A stretch of 22,442 bases of DNA. Origin: Nitrolancea sp040255925. Its GTDB lineage: Bacteria; Chloroflexota; Chloroflexia; Thermomicrobiales; Thermomicrobiaceae. The DNA lies in contig JBDZVX010000033.1 of NCBI GenBank assembly GCA_040255925.1, positions 1 through 22,442 on the forward strand, given 5' to 3'. Shown one piece after another: positions 15,861-22,442 of the stretch; within the stretch, counting starts at the first letter, position 1, and the number at the start of each line of letters is the position of its first letter. The translations under genes were made by a program, and so were the position numbers. A model generated the notes under the pieces. That model was not told the origin of the DNA, did no database searches, and worked only from the letters and a program-made list of their open reading frames with translations.

Positions 15861-16643
15861 ATGACCGTATTTCGAAATCCGGTTGTTCGCCGGATCGGTA
15901 CGCTCGTAGCCGCCCTCCTCGGAGCCTATCTGCTGTACCTGGCTGCCCATCCGGCAAGCAGTGCCCGCACGGCCTTCGTCTCCTTCATCGCCGGCATCGC
16001 GCTCTTCGTTGCCGTTCTGGCGGTTCTGCAGCGCTTCTACCGGCCGGGACACGATGAGGCATCGGCTGACGAGGTTGCGCCGGTCCAGGAGTGGAAGGTA
16101 GCACGCTTTCTGCGCCGAGCCACGGACGCCGCGCCGTTTTACCTGGGCATCCGGCTGTTTCTCGGCTACGACTGGATCCACTCCGGTTGGGAGAAACTGG
16201 TAAATCCGGCGTGGATGCAGACGGGAGAGGCGGTACAGGCCTACTGGGAGCGAGCCGTGCAAGTGCCGGTCCCACCAGCCCGGCCACCGATCACCTACCC
16301 TGCCTACCGCTCATTCCTTCAGTATATGCTCGACAACGACTGGCATACCTGGTTCGCAAAGTTTATGGTGGTCGGTGAACTGCTGGTCGGTATCGGTCTG
16401 TTGGTTGGCGGCCTAACCGCGATCGCCGCGGTTTTCGGACTGTTGATGAACTTCAACTTCGTCTACGCGGGGACGGCCAGCACCAACCCGACGTTGATCA
16501 TCCTGGAAGCGGTCATCATTTACGGCTGGATGGTAGCGGGCTGGTGGGGACTGGACCGGTTCCTCTTGCCACTGCTCCACCTTGAGCGGGGTGGAGGATG
16601 GCGCCTGACGGGTCCCCGTCGCCGGGAGCGGGAGCACGCCTGA
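15861..16643 (+). CDS. DoxX-family integral membrane protein
   Basis: A 260-residue membrane protein with about six transmembrane helices: two at the N-terminus (IGTLVAALLGAYLLYLA and FIAGIALFVAVLAVL) preceding a charged loop, then the DoxX-type core. The core is recognised by FYLGIRLFLGYDWIHSGWEK, GYDWIHSGWEKLVNPAW being characteristic, and by MVVGELLVGIGLLVGGL followed by NFNFVYAGTASTNP. DoxX/DoxD relatives include the thiosulfate:quinone oxidoreductase subunits and many small proteins with redox- or stress-related roles; none of these can be assigned here. The start is clear: GGGAGG eight bases before ATG, even though the frame stays open upstream. The gene is monocistronic and lies behind the second copy of the leader-like repeat, so its expression may be shared with the small ORF at 7001. 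It converges on a histidine kinase gene. Confidence 0.85.
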   Translation: MTVFRNPVVRRIGTLVAALLGAYLLYLAAHPASSARTAFVSFIAGIALFVAVLAVLQRFYRPGHDEASADEVAPVQEWKVARFLRRATDAAPFYLGIRLFLGYDWIHSGWEKLVNPAWMQTGEAVQAYWERAVQVPVPPARPPITYPAYRSFLQYMLDNDWHTWFAKFMVVGELLVGIGLLVGGLTAIAAVFGLLMNFNFVYAGTASTNPTLIILEAVIIYGWMVAGWWGLDRFLLPLLHLERGGGWRLTGPRRREREHA

Positions 16644-16997
16644 CGGCCTCTCGTATATCGTATATTCAACATGCAAATGCGTTGCCACGCGCGTTCAGTC
16701 TCGTTCGTGGAAAAACAATCAGTCCCGGACCAGGTTATCTGCCGGTAATCATCCCGGTGCGCATCGTTCAAGTTCACGTATCCGCTAGCAGGCGGCCGAC
16801 CATCTCTTCGACAAGACAAATCGCAATGCCGGGCAGTCACTGGTTCGTGAGAAGGGTCGCTCTGGGGTGATGGCCATCTGGAAGAGTATGCTGCAGGCAG
16901 TGGTCGCGGAACTCGCCTTGGAAGCCGACAGGGACATCCCCGGGACGATCGTCCCAAGCCGCCTTGAGCGGGCAAGCCGCTAGGAACCAACGTGCTC
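16644..16997. other. Convergent intergenic region with a 14-bp palindrome
   Basis: The 354 bases between the DoxX and histidine-kinase 3' ends hold no certain gene. GGGACGATCGTCCC at 16942-16955 is a perfect 14-bp palindrome, preceded by another GGGAC at 16931-16935. A 37-codon frame (ATG 16870 to TAG 16983, beginning MAIWKSMLQAVVAELALEAD) runs across it; its ribosome site is weak and it could be a gene remnant or chance. The start of the region (16655-16671) is AT-rich, with CGTATAT occurring twice. No clear T-tailed terminator serves either gene. Confidence 0.45.
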
Positions 16998-18476
16998 CTA
17001 CTCGTCTGCCATCGGCAGGCTCACGAAGAAGGTGCTCCCCTCGTTCAACTCGCTCTCAACCCAAATCCGGCCACCCATCGCCTCGACCAGTTGGCGCGCC
17101 AGGTAGAGCCCAAGCCCAGCGCCTGCGCTCGCGCGCCCAGGACGTGAGAAGCGCTCGAAGATGCGTGCTTGCTCCTCCGGTGCGATGCCCGGCCCCTCGT
17201 CGCGCACGGCAAGCAACACCTCCCGGCCATGCACATATCCGGAGACCGTCACCGGCGTTCCCGGCGGCGTATATTTCCCGGCGTTGTCGAGCAGGTTCCA
17301 AAGTACTTGCTCCAGGTGAACCTCGTCTCCCACGACCGGTGGCAACCCGTCGATATGATCTACACTGAAGCGATGGCCGCTGTAATCCTCCGCTACACGC
17401 TTGACGAGCGATTGAATCAGCGGGCGCGGCAGGATCGGCTCGGATTCAACCGCCAATGTACCCGCTTGCACGGACGCGAGACGGAGCAGGTGCTCGAGCA
17501 ACCGGCCGAGGCGTTGGCTCTGATCCAGCACCTGGCTGAGGAGCTCGTGCCGGGTCTCCCGGTCAAACTGCTCCCAATGATTGAGCAGGATCGCGGACGT
17601 ACCTTGAATGGTCGTCAGCGGCGTGCGGAACTCGTGGGAGACCCGGGCGACGAAATCATCCTTCAGCCGCTCGACCTCCACTTCAGCCGTCACATCCTGC
17701 ACCAGGTGCCCCCGCCCGATTCGGGCGCCGCTCTCATCGAAGACGGGAAATAAGGTAATGCGCAACAGAGGCGCGACCGTTCGCGCCATGCCGAGTTCGA
17801 TTGTGTGGACCGCGTCCGGATGCTGTAACGCGGTAACGATGGCCTCCTCCATCCCCTGAGGATCCACCGCATTAGCCAGCAGTTGCCGTCGAAGTCCACC
17901 GATGAACTGGCCCTGGAGTGCCGCGGGATCTACCTCATAGAGATCTCCAAGTTTGCGATTGGCAAAGACCACCCGCTCTTGGAGGTCAATCAACAACAAC
18001 CCCTGGTTGATGCTCTCGGCAAGCGCGCGTAGCTCGCTCCTTTCCCGTGCTGCCACCTCACTGGCACGCTTTTTGTCGAGCGCGGTCGCGGCATGAGCCG
18101 CTAGCAACTCCACCGCCACTTGATCATCCACGCTGAATCCTTCGCTTCCACCCTGGCCTCTAAGACAGAGGTTCCCGAGCGCCCGGTCACCAAAGCAGAC
18201 CGGCACCTGGAGCATGGCCGGCGCTACGGTATCTTGAATAGTGACGCTCGGCGATATTGTCGTTACCTTTTCCATGAGTCCGCCGATGGGCTCACTGGCG
18301 GCACCGGTGAGATCGAGGGCTGCGTCGCGGGCGTTGGCTAGAGTCCGAGCCAAGCCGACTAAGCACGGCAGTGCCTGCTCCATCATCACGTTCGCGGCGA
18401 TCAATAGTCCGGCCTCGTGTACGGATCGATCCCGTGAGCCAGACCAGATTGCACCGTCATGGGTGTGTTTAGGCAC
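16998..18476 (-). CDS. Soluble sensor histidine kinase (GAF-PAS-HisKA-HATPase)
   Basis: A 492-residue kinase starting at GTG with GAAAGG about nine bases upstream. The order is a GAF-like domain (about 25-140, with AMLQVPVCFGDRALGNLCLRG), a short coiled linker, a PAS domain (about 150-265, INQGLLLIDLQERVVFANRK), HisKA with S280-H281-E-F-R-T-P-L (H281 is the phosphorylated histidine), and HATPase_c with N-box NLLDNAGKYTPPG, DEGPGIAPEEQ and AGAGLGLYLARQL. There are no transmembrane segments, so it senses something in the cytosol; the GAF and PAS ligands cannot be predicted. No response regulator is adjacent. It lies 279 bases after another histidine kinase on the same strand; nothing convincing as a promoter was seen in that gap, so it may be co-transcribed or have its own weak promoter. 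Confidence 0.9.
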   Translation of the reverse strand: MPKHTHDGAIWSGSRDRSVHEAGLLIAANVMMEQALPCLVGLARTLANARDAALDLTGAASEPIGGLMEKVTTISPSVTIQDTVAPAMLQVPVCFGDRALGNLCLRGQGGSEGFSVDDQVAVELLAAHAATALDKKRASEVAARERSELRALAESINQGLLLIDLQERVVFANRKLGDLYEVDPAALQGQFIGGLRRQLLANAVDPQGMEEAIVTALQHPDAVHTIELGMARTVAPLLRITLFPVFDESGARIGRGHLVQDVTAEVEVERLKDDFVARVSHEFRTPLTTIQGTSAILLNHWEQFDRETRHELLSQVLDQSQRLGRLLEHLLRLASVQAGTLAVESEPILPRPLIQSLVKRVAEDYSGHRFSVDHIDGLPPVVGDEVHLEQVLWNLLDNAGKYTPPGTPVTVSGYVHGREVLLAVRDEGPGIAPEEQARIFERFSRPGRASAGAGLGLYLARQLVEAMGGRIWVESELNEGSTFFVSLPMADE

Positions 18477-18755
18477 GGCTAACGCCTTTCATTGCGAAAT
18501 GTACTCTGCTTTCGCACCAGCGGAAATGGATTCGGTCCACATTGAAGAAGTTGTCGAAAGATCCGCACCGCACGGACCGAATAGCTCGAAATAGAGAGTA
18601 TCGCCTTTGACATTAAGAAGTTGTGACAGTAGCACCCAGGGTATTACAAAAGCGTAGCAGCTTCGAGAGACGAGGAAATCAAGTAGACAGCGGGATGGCA
18701 CCGCGGTATGCCGATTTCGCGGGGGCCAAGATGCGGGTTCAAGCCTGGCCGCTCA

Positions 18756-21113
18756 TTACCCGGCTGACGGAGTCAAGGGAAGCCGGATGGTGAACGTACT
18801 GCCAATTCCCGGCTCGCTGTGGAGCGAAATAGTTCCTCCGTGCTGTTCGATGAGTTGGGCCGCGATGTAGAGCCCCAGTCCGGTACCGCTGACACTCCGG
18901 CGAGCCATCATCGTGCGAGTGAATGGTTGAAAAAGATCTTCTTGCTCCTCCGAAGCAATCCCCAGCCCCTGATCGCTCACCGACAGCTCAACGTGGGAAT
19001 CCTGTAGGCGGCGGACACGGAGACGTATCGTACCGCCATCCGGCGAATACTTCACGGCGTTGGAGACCAGGTTGGTCACGGCTTGATCGAGGTGATCCGG
19101 ATCCCAGATGCCCTGCACCGGCTCAGGCGCCTCCAGAACCAGCCTATGCGGAGCCGTGCGATCCAGCGTGTGCTCGAAACGTGTCAGGATTCGCCGCGCC
19201 AACGCCGAAAGATCGACTGGCTCCGGGCGCAGGATGAGCCGGCCTTGCCGGATACGCGCGGCATCTAGAAAATCGGCAACTAGCATCTCGAGCCGATCAG
19301 ACTGCCCCTCAAGCTCGGCGATGAAGTTCGCGATCACGTCGAGGTCGGCTCCAGGACGAAGCACGTGTTCAGCCAAGAGTTGAGTATAGCCCTTAATGGT
19401 CGTGATCGGGGTCTTGAACTCGTGTGAGGCAATCGAGAGGAATTCCTCGCGGACGCGCACCGCCTCCTGTGCGGCAACGATCTGGATTCGGGCGGCTTCG
19501 GCACGCTTACGCTCAGTGACATCACTGAAGACGCAGATGATACCGCTCAGCTGCCCAGTCCCATCATAGGCCGGGGCGGTGGAGATGTTGAGATCAGCCC
19601 AGACTCCGTCCTTCCGTTTTCGCTTTACTTCCAACCCCAGCACGGACTCCCCTTGGCTGGCCCGGGTGAACAGGTCCGGTTCTAGGAAACCGGGGATGAT
19701 CCGGCCCTGCACTTCCGCTTCCGTCCAGCCCAGGGCACGTTCGGCGGCTGGATTCCAGCCCTGAATATTCCCGTCTGGATCGAAGAAGACGATCGGCAGC
19801 GGCGAGGCCTGGATCATCGTGCGGAGCGTGGTCCGGGCAGCCTCAGCCTCCGCCCGAGCCGCCTGTTCCCAGATGAGTTGCGTACGTGCTGCCTCCGCCC
19901 GCTTCCGTTCGGTGATGTCTCGGACCACGCTCGTGATCAGGAGCCCATCCTCGGTCTCCATTGGGCTCAGGCTGATCTCAGTCGGAAACTCGCTGCCGTC
20001 CTTGCGGAGGGCGAAAAGCTCCAAACCAATCCCCATCGGCCGGGTACGGGGCGTATCGAAATAGTTCCCGCGATGGCCGCGGTGGGTGCCGCGGAAGCGC
20101 TCGGGAAGTAACATTTCCACGGACTCGCCGAGAAGTTCATTCCGTTGATAGCCGAAGAGCGTTTCTGCCTGACTATTGACCAGCACGATCCGACCCATCC
20201 GATTGACAATGACGATGGCGTCCGGGGCGGCCTCGAGCAATCCCCGAAATTTGCGCTCAGCAACCTCGACCTCATGCATCCGTTCTTGGATCTGGCGCGC
20301 CCGGGCCTCCTCCGCCCGCTTGCGTTCGCTGATATCCCGGATGATGGTGGTAATAAGCAGACCCTCCTCGGTCTCGAGTGGGCTTAGGCTGATCTCTGCC
20401 GGGAACTCGCGTCCATCCTTACTCAGACCGGAGAGTTCGATGCTGCTCCCCGTCGGCCGGATATGCGGATCAGCCATATGGTCGCGCCGCTGGCTCTCAT
20501 GCAGATCCCGGAAACGCTCGGGCAACAACAATTCGACCGGTAACCCCAGAAGTTCGTCCCGGGAGTACCCGAATAGCTGCTCAGCCCGGCTATTGACCAA
20601 TACGATATGCCCGTGGGGATCGACGATCACGACGGCATCCGGCGCTGATTCCAGGAGCCCACGGAACTTGTCCTCGGCTCGCTTGCGCTCGGTGATGTCC
20701 CGGATGATCGCGGTCACCAGAATGCCGCCGTCGGTCTCAAAAGGGCTGAGGCTGATTTCGGTTGGGAACTCGCTCCCGTCTTTTCGACGACCATAGAGTT
20801 CCAGGCCACTCCCCATCGGCCGGGTACGAGGGCTCGTGAGAAAGCCGGCCCGATACCTTTCGTGCTCCTGCCGATAGCGTTCCGGAAGCAGGAAGTCGAC
20901 CGGCTGGCCGAGCAGTTCCGCCCGCTGGTAACCAAACATACGTTCTGTTTCGCTGTTGATGAGCACGATGCACCCATCTTGATCGACGATCACGATGCCA
21001 TCGGGGGCGGCTTCGAGCAGTGCCTCGAATTGCCCCTCCATCAGCTTTCGGTCGTACCGGGGCGCATGCAGTCCGAGTGTCTGGCGGCCGTGTTCCTGTG
21101 GTCGCATCGTCAC
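18756..21113 (-). CDS. Multi-PAS soluble histidine kinase (four PAS domains)
   Basis: A 785-residue kinase from GTG 21113; ATG 21107 (residue 3) is equally plausible and has TAGGTG a few bases before it. Residues 29-149, 150-270 and 289-409 are three closely similar 121-residue PAS/PAC units, each running from F-x-x-L-L-E-x-A-P-D to D-I-[TS]-E-R-K-R-A-E. A fourth, divergent PAS (about 427-548, IQASPLPIVFFDPDGN) follows a helical linker rich in Ala and Glu. HisKA has S-H564-E-F-K-T-P-I, and HATPase_c shows NLVSNAVKYSPDGG, SDQGLGIASEEQ and GTGLGLYIA, so the kinase core is intact. No membrane segment and no receiver domain. The repeated PAS units may each bind a cofactor or act as spacers and dimerisation modules; the signal is unknown and the partner regulator is not in the window. 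Confidence 0.92.
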   Translation of the reverse strand: MTMRPQEHGRQTLGLHAPRYDRKLMEGQFEALLEAAPDGIVIVDQDGCIVLINSETERMFGYQRAELLGQPVDFLLPERYRQEHERYRAGFLTSPRTRPMGSGLELYGRRKDGSEFPTEISLSPFETDGGILVTAIIRDITERKRAEDKFRGLLESAPDAVVIVDPHGHIVLVNSRAEQLFGYSRDELLGLPVELLLPERFRDLHESQRRDHMADPHIRPTGSSIELSGLSKDGREFPAEISLSPLETEEGLLITTIIRDISERKRAEEARARQIQERMHEVEVAERKFRGLLEAAPDAIVIVNRMGRIVLVNSQAETLFGYQRNELLGESVEMLLPERFRGTHRGHRGNYFDTPRTRPMGIGLELFALRKDGSEFPTEISLSPMETEDGLLITSVVRDITERKRAEAARTQLIWEQAARAEAEAARTTLRTMIQASPLPIVFFDPDGNIQGWNPAAERALGWTEAEVQGRIIPGFLEPDLFTRASQGESVLGLEVKRKRKDGVWADLNISTAPAYDGTGQLSGIICVFSDVTERKRAEAARIQIVAAQEAVRVREEFLSIASHEFKTPITTIKGYTQLLAEHVLRPGADLDVIANFIAELEGQSDRLEMLVADFLDAARIRQGRLILRPEPVDLSALARRILTRFEHTLDRTAPHRLVLEAPEPVQGIWDPDHLDQAVTNLVSNAVKYSPDGGTIRLRVRRLQDSHVELSVSDQGLGIASEEQEDLFQPFTRTMMARRSVSGTGLGLYIAAQLIEQHGGTISLHSEPGIGSTFTIRLPLTPSAG
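19887..21029 (-). repeat. Tandem triplication of a 121-residue PAS/PAC unit
   Basis: Within the multi-PAS kinase, units 1 and 2 abut exactly and unit 3 follows an 18-residue helical spacer. All three share L-F/M-F-G-Y, L-L-P-E-R-[FY]-R, D-G-x-E-F-P-[TA]-E-I-S-L-S-P, and T-R/I-R-P-[MT]-G. All three have exactly the same length, and units 1 and 3 appear closest in the T-R-P-M-G-x-G-L-E-L stretch. This points to internal duplication rather than independent recruitment. Confidence 0.85.
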
Positions 21114-21238
21114 CTATCCAGCCTCGTGAAGCCGGGACTTCTGGAAGGTATCCCCCACCGAATGAGGCAGCTTCGCGCTGATGGGGTCAGGTTCCAGCAG
21201 GCTATCCGGTTGGATGCCTGTAGAAGAACTCCGACGCT

Positions 21239-21247
21239 ATTGTAGCA
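21239..21247 (-). promoter_or_regulatory. Candidate extended -10 promoter for the multi-PAS kinase
   Basis: Read on the minus strand this is TGCTACAAT, an extended -10 (TG-n-TACAAT, five of six to the consensus). The start point would fall near 21232, giving a leader of about 120 bases. No good -35 is visible, but TCACGTGA (21261-21268), a perfect 8-bp palindrome, sits close to where it would be and could be an operator. Confidence 0.4.
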
Positions 21248-21588
21248 CGGGCGGTAGCGCTCACGTGACGTAGACACCAGTGGTTGACATTCGTTGGTGA
21301 CGCGACAGAAATCAGGAAGAGCCATCTCGCCTCCGGCATCCGCGCTGGATGCGGACAATCCTGCCGGCGAAATCCGAACAAACCCAAACCACTCACCATC
21401 CCAACCACCGGGACCATCAAGGGGAAGTTCATCAGAGCCATTACGTCCGTCGGCACCGCGCTTCCTGTCACAACGAGGATCAGGATGCCGCAACGGCCAT
21501 CACCGAGTCACGTCCACATCACCGATCGCGCTTCCACCGCCTAGTGCTCTACCTTCGGGGAACAAAGCTCGAAAAGGGATTCACAGAC
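21248..21588. other. Divergent intergenic region without a supported gene
   Basis: About 340 bases upstream of the multi-PAS kinase and of the decarboxylase leader. A minus-strand frame (21471-21202) begins with a hydrophobic stretch, FPLMVPVVGMVSGLGLFGF, that could be a transmembrane helix, but it has no good ribosome site and its second half does not look like protein. I see no other gene, repeat or RNA here. Confidence 0.4.
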
Positions 21589-21618
21589 ATGACTACTAAC
21601 CTATGACTATTGTATACT
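21589..21618 (+). promoter_or_regulatory. Candidate sigma-70-type promoter for the decarboxylase gene
   Basis: ATGACT (21589-21594, four of six to TTGACA) and TATACT (21613-21618, five of six to TATAAT) are 18 bases apart in the most AT-rich part of the region. The start point would be about 21625, exactly where a chain of hairpins begins. Confidence 0.45.
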
Positions 21619-21624
21619 AGTTCC

Positions 21625-21849
21625 TGCACTCAGTCGTTCAACCACGTATCACCGACAGAGTGAACCGTAGGAACCATCACTTCCTGTTCTTAGAGCGATT
21701 CAGGAATTGGTGTCGCTGAGCGAGTGACCTCTGAACAAGTCGGCGGATGTAGGTATTGTTCGCTAGGTCCTGCTAACTTCCCTCTTCAGCCCGGCGGGTA
21801 CAGCAGCCGTCGTTGGGCTCGAGGAGAACCTGCCTATTACACATCATTG
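21625..21849 (+). promoter_or_regulatory. Hairpin-rich 5' leader of the decarboxylase gene
   Basis: Several stems can be drawn by eye: CACTC (21627-21631) with GAGTG (21658-21662), extended by TCG/CGA; AGGAA (21669-21673) with TTCCT (21681-21685), which competes with TTCCTG (21681-21686) pairing CAGGAA (21701-21706); TCGCT-G-AGCGA (21713-21723); GAACAA (21733-21738) with TTGTTC (21756-21761); and an 11-bp stem CTCTTC-AGCCC (21782-21792) with GGGCT-c-GAGGAG (21815-21826). I recognise no named riboswitch or T-box. The mutually exclusive pair and the last hairpin, about 25-40 bases before the start codons, suggest a regulatory leader. Confidence 0.4.
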
Positions 21850-21864
21850 ATGGAGGAACGCCGG

Positions 21865-22442
21865 TTGAGTCCAGGTCTTCCCGATCGATTTGTACAAGAC
21901 GTGGCACGGAGATATGGGACGCCACTATATCTCTACGACGTGTCGAACGTACGTCAACAATTTCTTACTACCCGCCGGGTCCTGGACCAAGACTATTCTA
22001 TACACTATTCCTTGAAGGCAAACAATAGCCTGGCAATAAGCGTGGAACTGGCACGACTCGGATGCCGGGCAGACGTGAGCTCCGAGGGCGAACTACTGAT
22101 CGCCTCAACCGCGGGCTTTCCTCCGGCCGGGACGATTGTGACGGGACCGGGCAAGGCCCCTTCCCTGATCAGGGCAGCGATGGAGCAAGGACTCGACCTG
22201 ATGACAGTCGAGTCCCTGACTGAAGCGCGACGTGTCGACCACGAGGCGCAACGTCTTGGATGCTGCCAGCGCGTCCTACTCCGGATCAACCCGGCTCGGA
22301 AACCGGCGGGGAACGGGCTGGCAATCGCCACGGAAATCACCAAGTTTGGCGTTGACGAGGACCAGGCCACCGACGTCATGGAACACATGCGCTCACTCCG
22401 GAACATCCGCTGTGTGGGAATCCAGATCTTCTCCGAGAGCAA
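21865..22442 (+). CDS. Fold-type III PLP-dependent decarboxylase (3' partial)
   Basis: The first 192 residues of a protein of the ornithine/diaminopimelate/arginine decarboxylase-2 family, an alanine-racemase-like barrel. The N-terminus has RYGTPLYLYDVSNV, then Y-S-L-K51-A-N-N, where K51 forms the Schiff base with pyridoxal phosphate, then ADVSSEGELLIASTAGFPP, TIVTGPGKAPSLI, LMTVESLTEARRV, RVLLRINPA and TKFGVDEDQ. The G-P-G-K and S-x-G-E-L pattern is closer to secondary-metabolism members (BtrK-like or exosortase-associated decarboxylases) than to a housekeeping LysA, but the part that fixes specificity lies beyond the window. TTG 21865 has GGAGG eight bases upstream; ATG 21850, in frame and five codons earlier, is an alternative without a ribosome site. 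It is preceded by a promoter and a structured leader. Confidence 0.85.
   Translation, partial: MSPGLPDRFVQDVARRYGTPLYLYDVSNVRQQFLTTRRVLDQDYSIHYSLKANNSLAISVELARLGCRADVSSEGELLIASTAGFPPAGTIVTGPGKAPSLIRAAMEQGLDLMTVESLTEARRVDHEAQRLGCCQRVLLRINPARKPAGNGLAIATEITKFGVDEDQATDVMEHMRSLRNIRCVGIQIFSES

Noticed and set aside
18489..18701. Minus-strand 70-codon frame between the two kinases
   Set aside because: No ribosome site or known motif; composition does not look selected.
21202..21471. Minus-strand small membrane protein
   Set aside because: Only one hydrophobic stretch, no ribosome site, and an unconvincing second half.
21625..21849. tRNA, SRP RNA or T-box in the decarboxylase leader
   Set aside because: No cloverleaf with a TTCGA arm, no SRP core motif and no T-box GG-A/GCC bulge motif could be found by eye.

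Overview
The window is GC-rich, densely coded bacterial DNA that looks chromosomal. Protein style suggests Chloroflexota, most likely class Thermomicrobia (Sphaerobacter/Nitrolancea-like): a bacterial GH3 acyl-adenylase, CNB-patatin fusions, a short Tat-exported protein of the RRR-x-LKLLAG type, multi-PAS soluble kinases, and frequent GTG/TTG starts. This assignment is inference from recognition; no marker gene or rRNA is present.

Region 1 (1-6894, + strand) is a compact set of four genes: a GH3-family acyl-adenylase/amide synthetase (5' end outside the window), a stand-alone cyclic-nucleotide-binding (CNB) protein starting in an ATGA overlap, a CNB-patatin phospholipase, and a 1071-residue ABC exporter carrying an FHA domain, a degenerate peptidase-MA-like domain and a C-terminal CNB domain. 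Three of the four carry CNB domains. A lipid or acyl-conjugate made, hydrolysed and exported under second-messenger control is the simplest reading. This is the best candidate for an undescribed system.

Region 2 (6871-7640) holds a leader-like repeat, a 54-residue ORF and a Tat-signal protein made of seven 10-11-residue repeats with N-Q-T sequons. A second copy of the leader-like repeat lies 8.9 kb away, upstream of a DoxX-family gene.

Region 3 (7642-15391) is a cell-surface and glycosylation block: a membrane-anchored protein with two thioredoxin-like domains, a GT2 glycosyltransferase, a giant protein combining GT9-like, HEAT and Anp1/GT62-like domains, a GT4 glycosyltransferase, and a convergent GT4 glycosyltransferase whose 3' end overlaps it.

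Region 4 (15392-16997) contains a long intergenic stretch, the second repeat copy, a DoxX-family membrane protein, and a convergent intergenic region with a 14-bp perfect palindrome.

Region 5 (16998-21113, - strand) has two soluble histidine kinases in tandem: GAF-PAS-HisKA-HATPase, and a kinase with three near-identical PAS units plus a fourth PAS. No response regulator is seen.

Region 6 (21114-22442) is a 0.7-kb intergenic region with a promoter for each direction and a hairpin-rich leader, followed by the 5' part of a fold-type III PLP-dependent decarboxylase that runs off the window.
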